A stretch of DNA of 64,000 nt, taken from NCBI GenBank assembly GCA_051294375.1, contig CM119267.1:22135486-22199485 (forward strand). Direction: 5' to 3'. Every line of letters begins with the position of its first letter. Position 1 is the first letter of the stretch. The notes below the pieces were generated by a model. The model was not told the origin of the DNA. It searched no databases and saw only the letters and a program-made list of their open reading frames with translations. The stretch comes from Paraspadella gotoi. Taxonomy: Eukaryota; Chaetognatha. Shown piece by piece: positions 1-8,644 of the stretch. Position numbers and translations under genes: made by a program.

Positions 1-368
1 CTCGGTTCGTCCTTCTTGAGTTGAATAGCGTGGAGGAAACATCCGATGGAAATTCCATGGATGAGAAGATGATCTTTAGCAGGATCGAGGGCTTCTCGAA
101 GCATCATCCGACTTCCCGAGACCGTGTATATACCCTTGACGGCTGAGGCAAAGTCGAGAGGCCTTCCCCGCAGCAGCACCACGTTGAGGGGTCGCTCCGT
201 CCTACGATAATGCTGCTCGTAAAAACGCAAATATTTTTCGTCGTGCTTCGGTTGGCATCCCACAAAAGGGAGAAAAAAGAGAGTCACTGGACGCGATAGT
301 TGGGGAACGGGCCAAGTAGAAGACAAAAGGTCTAGGCGTCGCGAGAGTTTAGCGAGTTGAAACGACAT
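1..368 (-). CDS. TMEM53/DUF829-like alpha/beta hydrolase fold protein, 5' part (runs off left edge)
   Basis: An open frame starts at the ATG at 368-366 and is still open at position 1, giving about 122 residues. After a short N-terminal stretch the protein reads LPFVGCQPKHDEKY, then NVVLLRGRP, and near the edge LLIHGISIGCFLHA. This order (a Cys-Gln-Pro-Lys-His segment, a central beta strand, then a Gly-x-Ser-x-Gly nucleophile-elbow motif) matches DUF829/TMEM53 proteins, which have an alpha/beta-hydrolase fold; vertebrate TMEM53 is a nuclear-envelope membrane protein. No intron is visible in this part. The rest of the gene lies outside the window, so the active-site acid and histidine cannot be checked. 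It is the downstream neighbour of piwi on the same strand, 321 bp away. Family assignment is by recognised motifs only. Confidence 0.6.
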   Translation of the reverse strand, partial: MSFQLAKLSRRLDLLSSTWPVPQLSRPVTLFFLPFVGCQPKHDEKYLRFYEQHYRRTERPLNVVLLRGRPLDFASAVKGIYTVSGSRMMLREALDPAKDHLLIHGISIGCFLHAIQLKKDEP

Positions 369-689
369 TCCCGCTAAGTGAGCTCGTTAAGCCTGAACGG
401 TGAATCAAATAACAGTAATAAATTCATTGATTTATTTAAAAAGAATTTTTCGTCCCGCGAACGTCGACACGATTACGAAGATGAAATTTAACGAATGTAA
501 ATTGTAGAAAAAATTAACGAATTACCAAAAACCTGGTAAAAATATAGAAAAAATTTGGCGGAAAAAACACGAATTAAAAAATTCGAAGAGAACTCAAAGA
601 AACACAGGACACTCGCCTGTGAGAAATAAACTAATCTACGCCCACGTAACAATAACAATAAATAAATAAATTATCGCGCAACGATCGTA

Positions 690-3338
690 TCACAGGTAAA
701 ACAACTTGTGCGCCAACTCCAATGACGGATCCTTATGAATGGATTGCCCGACCAAAAAGGCCAGCTTGTGGGCATATTGGCAAGGGGCGGGAACGCGAAC
801 TGTCCCCGGCCAATTATAGTAGAGGTGGGTAAGCTTGAAAGTGAGACGTTGGATGTGGTCCGGCTTGAGGCCAGTGTTGTCCCAAATGACGTTGTAGGAG
901 GTGGGAGTGACGGTCCCCTGGCGGACGGCTTGGGAAACGACGAAGAAGTCGTACCACTCGGGCTTAGTAACGGCCGAGTCAATGATGGTGCCCGGCGGCG
1001 GATTAGATAATTTGCCTCCGGCATCTCGAGAGATGAAACGCTGGTTGATCCTCTTCTTGACGACGATGCAGGCCCACTTGGGATTGTAATCAGCGGAAAA
1101 GGCTTTGAAGGAGCTCATGACCTGGGCGACTTCGTAACGGGAGACGGTTTCCAGCTGTCCGTCGGAAACGCCGTCGCGGTAAAAGATGATTCTCTCGGGC
1201 AACTCCCCTTCGTTCATCTCTTTCCACTCCTTAAGCGCGGCCATCATGCAGGTCTTCAAACCGTCGGCCAGCTCCATGTGCGTGTGCTGGCGAGTGGGGC
1301 GCGAGTAGTAGCGCGTGAGAGTGCGATTCATGGAGGCGACGAAGCCACCGATTGACTGACCCTTGGCGCTACTGTCGTGATGGCTGTCGAATCCGACGAC
1401 CATGACGCGTTTAAGAGGCATGTCCAGCGCCCAAATGTCGCCGCCCATTTTGGCGTTCATCTGCACGGCGATCTTGGTGGAGACCGACATCAGCATTTGC
1501 TGCTTGGAAAGCGTGCGGGCAACCACGCACTGCGACGGAACGGGCACGTCCACGCAGCAGAGCTTCTTTATAGCGTCGTAGCGATCCTTGCGATTGTTAG
1601 GCAAAACCGCGACGACGATGCTCACTTGTTCGCGACACGCTTCACGAATTGCGGAGCAATACGTCTCCGTTCGGTCGTCGTTGAGTTCGACGGCTTTGGC
1701 CGCCGAAAACTCCATCCCCATTGGCGGGGCTACACGGGCCAATGTAGACATGAAATTATGGGCGACGGCAGAATCGCGCTTCGTAAACACCATCGTCCAC
1801 GAGCGCAGAGGCATCGGCGTGAGCAGCTTCACTCCGCGCATCTCTTTCGCCCATTCCGCGTCCTGCGGTTTGTGCGCCGCGAGCTCCCTCTGTTGGTAAA
1901 TCTTTTCCCCGGGCAACTGGCGACCTTGAATCTCAAGAAGGCTTTTGTCGAAATTGATGCCCCACCTGTTGAGCTGCGATTTGGCAGAGTCGTTGCCGCC
2001 GATGTCGCTTACGAACTTAATCATGCGTTCGTGGCGCGTGGCCGGCGTCACGCGCGTGTAGACGGCCACGTCCTTCATGATAGTAAAATCGGAACGCGCT
2101 TCTTCGCTCAGTCCCGTCATGGAGCAAAGCTCGGGAACCAGGTGGAGCTCCTTTACCGGCATGGGTTTCCCGTGCTTCTTCTCGTAATCCTTCTTCTCTC
2201 GTTCGGTGGATTTCGGGCGCGAAATAAGCATCGGTTGATTTTTGTCGCTGATGTCGCGTCCGTAGGCGCGGGCGAAGTAATCGAGGTAGGATATCTCCCC
2301 GCCCTCTTTTTCGCTGAAGAACTTGTCGGTGGGACTCTTGTTCCAGGCGATGTCGTCGACGCGGTAGGTCTTGTTGTTGTATCTCGTCAGAACAATCTCC
2401 CCGACCAGCTTCTTGGTCATGTTGGCCATGAAGAGCTCGTTGGACTTGCAAGTCTTCCAGCCTTCGTTGAGATAATCTAGAACCGAGTCGGTACGAAGGA
2501 CTTTGTGAGAGACCTCGGCCATGAGCAGCAAGCCGGCGTCGTAGTTGTTAATGGAGGTGATGTAGCCGGGCCAGATCTCCAGCTTGTGCTTGGGAATGGT
2601 CGCCGGCGAATTAGGGTTGTAAAAATGGCGCCCGACTTCGAAGTGGTCGATCTGGGCGAGGATCTCGCGGAGCATGATATTGTAAAGTTGAAGACACGAG
2701 GCGGAAGTAGCTGGAATCTCGTTGGTCAACATTATGGAGACGGTGGTCGCGCGGCCAGACGTCGGGTCCGTTGCCTCGAACACGTTGGTCCCGTTGGCTG
2801 ACATCTCAATGCGAATCGGAGAAAAGAGCATCATCCCGTCGAAGACGGCGGCGCCGGCAAAGAGGCGATCCTTGACGGAGTTGACGATCTGCTTACGATC
2901 GCGGCGACTCTCCACGACCGGAGAGAAATCGACCTTGTATTGAAAGAGGGTCCAGTTGACCCATTGGGACATCTTGAAGTAGTTGGTGATGAGGGATATG
3001 GGGCGACCACTGGCACCTTTCTTGTCTACGCAAGTAGGAGGTCGGGTTTTCACCTCTACGTACTGCATTAACTCTTTTCTGGCCTGGTATCCGCTCGTTA
3101 TGGCGACGAGACGTTCGGATCCAGTAGCGCCGCCTTCAATCAGACCCATAGCGCCTAACTGAGATTCCAAAGGGGCGACAGGAGCAGGGGTTGGTGGCGA
3201 GGGTGGAGCAGCGGCAGGACCGGCTGCCTGTGCCATAGCTCCTGGTGTGACCGGAGCCATGGGCGTGTCGGTGGCAGCCCCGGATTGAAGGAGGTCGAGA
3301 AGTCGACCACGCGCACGACCGCGGGCTCGTCCAGCCAT
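690..3338 (-). CDS. piwi: Piwi-subfamily Argonaute, 882 aa, intronless
   Basis: This is a piRNA-guided nuclease of the Piwi clade, which acts in germline and stem cells to silence transposons. The N terminus has Arg-Gly/Arg-Ala repeats (GRARGRARGR), typical targets of symmetric arginine methylation for Tudor binding, then a proline/alanine-rich linker. PAZ lies at roughly residues 270-400 and PIWI at roughly 560-870. The slicer tetrad appears complete: D651 in GFDSHHD, E689 in MELADGLK, D722 in YRDGVSDGQ and H857 in QYAHKLAFLVG. The C terminus ends in the usual LFYL. The length matches animal Piwi proteins. The whole coding sequence is one exon, unlike most neighbours, so an old retrocopy origin or complete intron loss is possible. 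The frame is intact, so it looks functional. Confidence 0.95.
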   Translation of the reverse strand: MAGRARGRARGRLLDLLQSGAATDTPMAPVTPGAMAQAAGPAAAPPSPPTPAPVAPLESQLGAMGLIEGGATGSERLVAITSGYQARKELMQYVEVKTRPPTCVDKKGASGRPISLITNYFKMSQWVNWTLFQYKVDFSPVVESRRDRKQIVNSVKDRLFAGAAVFDGMMLFSPIRIEMSANGTNVFEATDPTSGRATTVSIMLTNEIPATSASCLQLYNIMLREILAQIDHFEVGRHFYNPNSPATIPKHKLEIWPGYITSINNYDAGLLLMAEVSHKVLRTDSVLDYLNEGWKTCKSNELFMANMTKKLVGEIVLTRYNNKTYRVDDIAWNKSPTDKFFSEKEGGEISYLDYFARAYGRDISDKNQPMLISRPKSTEREKKDYEKKHGKPMPVKELHLVPELCSMTGLSEEARSDFTIMKDVAVYTRVTPATRHERMIKFVSDIGGNDSAKSQLNRWGINFDKSLLEIQGRQLPGEKIYQQRELAAHKPQDAEWAKEMRGVKLLTPMPLRSWTMVFTKRDSAVAHNFMSTLARVAPPMGMEFSAAKAVELNDDRTETYCSAIREACREQVSIVVAVLPNNRKDRYDAIKKLCCVDVPVPSQCVVARTLSKQQMLMSVSTKIAVQMNAKMGGDIWALDMPLKRVMVVGFDSHHDSSAKGQSIGGFVASMNRTLTRYYSRPTRQHTHMELADGLKTCMMAALKEWKEMNEGELPERIIFYRDGVSDGQLETVSRYEVAQVMSSFKAFSADYNPKWACIVVKKRINQRFISRDAGGKLSNPPPGTIIDSAVTKPEWYDFFVVSQAVRQGTVTPTSYNVIWDNTGLKPDHIQRLTFKLTHLYYNWPGTVRVPAPCQYAHKLAFLVGQSIHKDPSLELAHKLFYL

Positions 3339-3853
3339 GATGGATGAAATTCTATATTAGAGACTAAAATCTACCGAAGACAAAAGAAAAAAATTAACAA
3401 TATTTCAAATTAAACTAAATTTGACCTCAATCTGAATTAGAAATTCGTACGTACTTTACCTACATAATGTACGTATTTCAAGTGGAACTAGATTGCTCAA
3501 ATTATTTTTTCGGTTAATAGATTAAAATGTGCTCAAAAACCGTACACAATTACAAAGAAAGGTCAGGCTGATTTACATATCGACCCAAAAACAAACGGAG
3601 AAATTAGAAAACTCAAACTGTTTGGGGCCACACTTATACGATCTATTTATTTCCATGAAAGTTTTCATTCAAGAGTGAAGTCATTATTTCCTCGAGCTGC
3701 ATGCTTTTCGTGCTCTATTTTCGACTCTGAAAGAAAATATAACGTGGAAGCAAGTTCTTAACTCACAATATCTAGTATTCAATTATAGATGGCAACGATG
3801 ACAATTCCAAATTTAAATTTTGCCAAATTTTGTTCTGATCAAAAAATTAAAAA
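3339..3853. other. spacer between piwi start and RPL21 3' end
   Basis: About 515 bp of AT-rich sequence between the piwi start codon and the RPL21 stop codon. I see no coding potential. It must hold the piwi promoter and 5'UTR and the RPL21 3'UTR. Confidence 0.5.
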
Positions 3854-6628
3854 TTAAACGATGAACTCGTAGGGAATGGGCTCGAAGAGCGTCGGCTTGT
3901 TTTTCTTGGTCCGGACGATGTGTGCGGGGCGCGGGCCGACGGGCTTCCGCTTGAGGTCGGGCACGGGAGTGCCCTTCTTCTTGCATTCGCGTCTGGCGGT
4001 GTCGTTGCGTTTGACACGATCTAAGAAGTCCTGGCGGCAGCTGGAAACAAAATAATAAATTAATAATTATAGACATGCTATCTTTAATCCTAATTCTAAA
4101 ATCAATCTTTAACTCTGATAACCACCTAATCCATAATATACATTACATAATTAAAACTATAAGCTCAGATTCAAAGCTAAGAATCGAAAACAGAAATTCC
4201 TATTTCTGATTCTAAAGTTAAAAAGACGCGTACGCCTTTTGTCTTTTTTTTTCCTCCCGCGAGGCGGAGCCTCGACTGCGAAGCGACTCGACTGGCTTCT
4301 CTCTCTTTCCGTCTCGACCAATGAGAGGCGGAGATTTCGAAATCCCAGTCTTCGTCGCTTTCGTCGCTTTCGACGCTTAAAAAGAAAAATTCGGCGGAAA
4401 CGTTACGCTCAGTCATTCACCGCGTGGAAGAGACAGAAAATTCAGAAATCACAATCACTTCCTTTCATTCGTACAGTGAAAAAACTCGCCTCATCCTTAT
4501 TTCGCCTCTCGGAAAAAAAAAAAAAAAAAATTACCAATTTTTTTTCTCCTCCTTCAAAACTTATCAAAATGTCAACGGGAAGACCGCAGCGAGCGAGAAG
4601 CAAGGGATTTATGAAAAAGGATTTCGTGGACGGAGAAGATCTCGAGTCGTCTCCACAACGAATCGGAAGAAAAAAGAGAAAACTCAACGAGTCAAAAGGT
4701 AAGTTAATTTCGGTTGAAAATCTGGTTCACAGTAATATAACAGGATTCAAAAATCACTACGTGAATTAAAATTAATTTTTGCCCCCTTCAATTTTTAAGA
4801 GAACGATCCCGACGAAGCCGACGCCTCTCCGTCCGCGTCGCCGGGGAACTTAGCTGACTCCCAGTCCTCCGAAGACGACGACAACTGGTCTCCGGCTTCC
4901 AAAGGCAAAACTTCCAAACGACGCTCCACTGCTCGTCCAAACTTCAAGAAAATCGCCAACGAGGACAGTCTCGGCTCTCTCCTCAGAGATGGCAAGGCCT
5001 CCAACTCTGGCTCGAGTTTCCGCTGCGAACAATGCGACAGAAAGTTTCCCACGGCCAAAGGTCTCGTCCGTCACGTGGCAACCCACGAAGAAGAACGACG
5101 ATTCGTGTGCCACACTTGCGGCAAGGGATTCAATCAGTCATCAACCCTGAGTCGGCATCGCGCCATCCACTCGACCGACACGCCCTTCGAGTGCAAAGTC
5201 TGCGGCAAGGCCTTCAACCGATGCTCCACCCTCAACGCCCACATGCTCACCCACAACGAGGAGAAGCGATTCAAGTGTCCTATTTGCAAAAAGGGTTTTC
5301 ACCAAAAGGGCAATCTCAAGAATCACATCTTCACGCACACGGGCGAGCGGCCTTACGTCTGCAAAATTTGCAACGCCGGCTTTAACCAACACACCAATCT
5401 TACCAATCACATGGGTACGCAACACGGGATCTTCAACAACATCTGCAGAGAATGCAATGAAGAATTTGACAACAGGGAACAATTGGTCGATCATATAGAA
5501 AGCGCTCACGGCAAATCATTCAGGCTGGGCGAACACAGGCGGAAAAGCCAAAAGCGACAGGGTCCAACCAAGTGCGAATTGACGGCACCGAAAAGCGCGA
5601 CGAAACGATCTCACGGCGTCGATTCCATCAAAAATGAACCGACCGACAAACCGGACGTCAAGCCCGCATTGGACCGACAAGCGACCCTCGTCCTGCACAG
5701 AGGCGTCCTCAAACTCTGTTCTCTATCGACCGAAGAAAAAGAAGCGTTGGACGAGGTCGAGTTGAAATTGCCGCCGCAGCAGCGAGCCCTCAGGGTTCCC
5801 GCTAGGATCTCGGGTATTGAAGTTCCCAACAGAGAAATGATGTATCGCGTCATCTTGAGGCAGCGACCGCCCGAGACGAAGATGGAAATGTCTAAAGAGG
5901 AAGAAGAGGCCATGACGCCGTCGCCGCCTCAGACGCTGCAGCCGGTGGAAATCTTCGTCAAAACGGAGCGGGAAAATGACGACTGTTTGCCGCTGCTGGG
6001 GGCATCGCCGATCGTCGAGGCAAATAGCGAGCATGATGGCTCGTTCAAGTTGCAGCGAGATGGAAATAGAAACACTTCTCTTTGACGATTCGTTTGTGTA
6101 TTATCAAAACTTTTTGTTTAGATTAAACTTATTTTGCTATATTTTAATTTTTTTGAGTTTGCTAGTAAAATTTTAGTTAAGAGGCAGTGTATGCAATGGA
6201 ATGGCCGATTACTCGTTTTTAGATAAAGTATGCCAAAATGTATTTGAACATACCTCGAATGCCTGACGTGTTCGGTGCGGATGCAGATTTTCTTTTTTTC
6301 GATTCTGTTCCTCACGGGTTTCGTAACCACGACCCCGACGGATCGAGGAGTCACGTTGAAAACTCGCCCGGTGCGTCCGTGGTAGTACTTGTGCGGCATT
6401 CCTGTCGAGAGGAGAACCCGTTAATATTATTAAATTGATGACTATTGATATTATGATTGCGTTGAGAAAAATCTCACCTTTGTGCACCGATCCATCGCCC
6501 TTGATGTCCACAATGTCTCCGATTTTGTAGACCTTGAGCAGGGTGGCGACGGAGGGCATTCCGTTCTTGCGAAAAGGACGCCTGAACATGTAACGCGTGC
6601 CCCTGCGGTATCCCTTGGAATTCGTCAT
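3854..6628 (-). CDS. RPL21: 60S ribosomal protein L21 (eL21), 161 aa
   Basis: Structural protein of the large cytosolic ribosomal subunit. Three exons: 6478-6628, 6254-6401 and 3854-4040. Joined in phase they give 161 residues, against about 160 in human. Exon 1 begins [19 protein letters not shown] and continues with the [15 protein letters not shown] signature; exon 2 has [16 protein letters not shown]; exon 3 ends in the conserved EPIPYEFIV. Exon 2 ends in TCGAG before gtatgt, and exon 3 follows tttccag. The second intron is 2.2 kb, very long for this region, because a complete zinc-finger gene lies inside it on the other strand. A strong acceptor-like sequence (tttgcag, AG at 6649-6650) lies 20 bp upstream of the ATG, suggesting a 5'UTR intron or trans-splicing. 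Confidence 0.95.
4569..6085 (+). CDS. FEZF-like C2H2 zinc-finger transcription factor, 471 aa, nested in RPL21 intron 2
   Basis: Two exons, 4569-4698 and 4800-6085 (gtaagt donor, ttttaag acceptor), encode 471 residues. There is a basic/acidic N terminus, then six C2H2 fingers at roughly residues 125-290, then an acidic and proline-rich tail of about 180 residues. The core fingers carry [30 protein letters not shown] and [10 protein letters not shown] in order. This is the finger order and helix sequence of the FEZF (earmuff) family of neural transcription factors; GFI1 is a second but weaker match. I see no eh1 repressor motif at the N terminus. It is the only plus-strand gene in the window and lies wholly inside an RPL21 intron, antisense to it. 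Function as a DNA-binding regulator is safe; the FEZF assignment is moderate. Confidence 0.85.
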
Positions 6629-6836
6629 TTTTTCTTTTTAATTAATAGCTGCAAATAAAGATAAGTCAAGGCGATGTGTATATACGTATTAGACGAAAAA
6701 AAATTGAGTTCATAAAAAAAAACTATGCTATCGTCAATTGAATAAGGCATACAGAATTGTGTGATACGAAATTTTTTTTGGGACGAAATGACTTATGGTT
6801 TATCGCCGCTCAAAATGCAACCGGCCGCGAGGCATT

Positions 6837-7579
6837 TCAAGAAACGGAAAAGGGCTTCCCCTTCGATCCAGATCGACACATGATCCGCCGCGAAAAAGGT
6901 TTTCCCAAGAAAACATCCATGATGCTGGGAGGGCGCTTTCGAGACCGCAATGGCGTCACCAAGAGTTCGACGCGGCACTGGAGGCCGGACTTGGATCGAG
7001 CGAGTTCAGCCCGACAGGCGAGGAGTTTAGTGGCAGAGCGGGAAGCGGTGCAGTCAACCGGAATCGCCTAAAAACGAGATTGCTAATGAAAAACAAGTTT
7101 CGACAACTTAGTTTGTTGCAATTGGTCACGTGAGGGTTCATGCGATATTGTTTTCCTGAAGTCCTCCGCTCTTACCCGAACGACAAATCGAAAGACGTAG
7201 CCCCTTCCAACGAGGTGAATGGTGAGACTCTGAGATGTACCGGCAAAAAAGGTGGCGGAGGACGGCGCTGTGGCGTAGACCAGATTCGTTCGAGGATTTA
7301 AATGCCGGTTGATGGCTTCGACCGCTTCAGATGTCCAACGACTATTTTTAGAGAATGCTTTATGTAATTAAATTTATTATTAGATAAGTACGGATTAAAA
7401 CGGATAGGAAAATTGTTATTAGACTAAACTATCACAATTGAAAAAGAATCTCACCTAAGCTGCTGCTTGAGAAGCGAATCGTACTCTGCTCCCTTAAAGA
7501 CCGAAGCTTCGGTCGTTTCCGTAAAAACGACGCAGAAGACTTGAGAAAGAAAAATTCCCCAAGCGAAAAAGTGCGGCAT
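6837..7579 (-). CDS. small secreted cystatin-like protein, 173 aa
   Basis: Three exons join in phase: 7455-7579, 7176-7341 and 6837-7067. The protein starts MPHFFAWGIFLSQVFCVVF, a clear signal peptide, so it is probably secreted. The mature part has a helix-like segment (WTSEAVEAINRHL), a strand-loop-strand with AGTSQSLTIHL where cystatins have their inhibitory loop, and cysteines in DCTASRSATKLLAC and LQCRVELLVTPL. This spacing resembles a cystatin domain, but the QxVxG inhibitory motif is not present as such, so protease inhibition is not assured. A basic tail follows. The start codon is only 53 bp below the stop of the upstream coiled-coil gene on the same strand, an operon-like spacing. 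The exon model is well supported; the family is tentative. Confidence 0.5.
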
Positions 7580-7632
7580 CGTTTGATTAAGTTTTTTTTT
7601 CTTTCGAAACGGGTCAGTTTCTTTGCTTCATT

Positions 7633-8116
7633 TCACTCGCTCCCCTTCCTCTCCTTTCTTCTCTCCCACTCGACGTATTCCTCCTCCCACACAGGCTTCA
7701 CATTCTTTACCATCGCCCAATAATTTTCCCTCAGCGCCTTTAACTTCCGGTTTCCCTCCTCGTCGTCGGCGAGGGCGGCGTCGATCCTCCGCAAGGCGTC
7801 GTTGATCGAGTCCGCGACGTCGCCTATTTTCTGCTCTGCGCGCCGGCGGTCGGTGCGCTGGCGACGGCGTTCGTCGTCGCGTGCGTCGAGCACGCGTTGA
7901 CGCCGGACCTCGAGCTCGTCCCGGTGCCGCAAAATGTCTTCGTGCTGACGAACGAGCGTCAGTTCGGCACCGGCGCAGAGCTGGGCGCGCGTGGGGGAAG
8001 AGTCGATAGGAGGATCTTGGGTGGAGGCCAGATTTATTGTTTTTGACGTAAAAGTTGGAAACAAAATAGTGAGCGTGAGGCTTTGGTCAGTAAGACTGTA
8101 TTCCAAAATATTTTCT
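7633..8116 (-). CDS. coiled-coil protein, last exon (start unresolved)
   Basis: An open frame ends with TGA at 7635-7633 and can be followed back to a good acceptor (ttttacag) with exon start at 8116. From about RAQLCAGAELTLVRQHE onward it is strongly charged and helical, with long Arg/Glu/Asp runs typical of a coiled coil, and it ends with the Trp-rich YWAMVKNVKPVWEEEY segment. There is no in-frame ATG in the exon, so at least one 5' exon must lie upstream. An ATG at 8272 opens a hydrophobic peptide, but I could not find a phase-consistent join that I trust; later acceptors inside the exon are also possible. I do not recognise the family. It sits between the Xk-related gene and the cystatin-like gene on the same strand. 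Confidence 0.5.
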
Positions 8117-8644
8117 CTGTAAAACAAAGATAAACTCTGATAAATCCGAAAATAAATAGCGCGGACACAAATTTATCTTTTTTTAAAAAAAACACAAGGA
8201 AAATCGATTGGTCTTTATCAAAATGTAAATTGTAAGATAATCGGATACTATAAAGCAGTAAAAACAGAAACATGCTCGCGAAGGGAAAATATAACTAGTA
8301 GCCGATCACGTGTAAACCGCGAGGGAAGAGGTCGATCGTTGGAAAATGCATCGAGAAGAAGAAGAGGGGAAAAGCGAAGGCGAAAGGCGAAGCAAAGATC
8401 GAATCAAAGTAGAAAACATAAGACTCTCGTCTCGACATTCAACACCGGAGATAATGCGAAGTACAAACAAAATGTCATGGAAGAGATGGATCGTGATTCA
8501 GAATCATAATTTTTGAAAAATTAAGTACGAAATAGTAATCAACATTGTGTGTAAAAATAATACAGCGTAGTATTGAGAATTAGCAATAATCTCGACGATT
8601 GAACGGCCGTCAATCAAATAATGGCCGGCAGATTCGAAAAAGCT
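8117..8644. other. spacer, probably with the missing 5' exon of the coiled-coil gene
   Basis: About 530 bp between the coiled-coil exon and the Xk-related stop codon. It includes a short minus-strand frame from an ATG at 8272 (MFLFLLLYS) that might be a 5' exon. I see nothing else that can be supported. Confidence 0.3.

Noticed and set aside
1377-2480. 367-codon plus-strand frame
   Set aside because: Shadow of the piwi gene; the minus strand has all conserved Piwi motifs.
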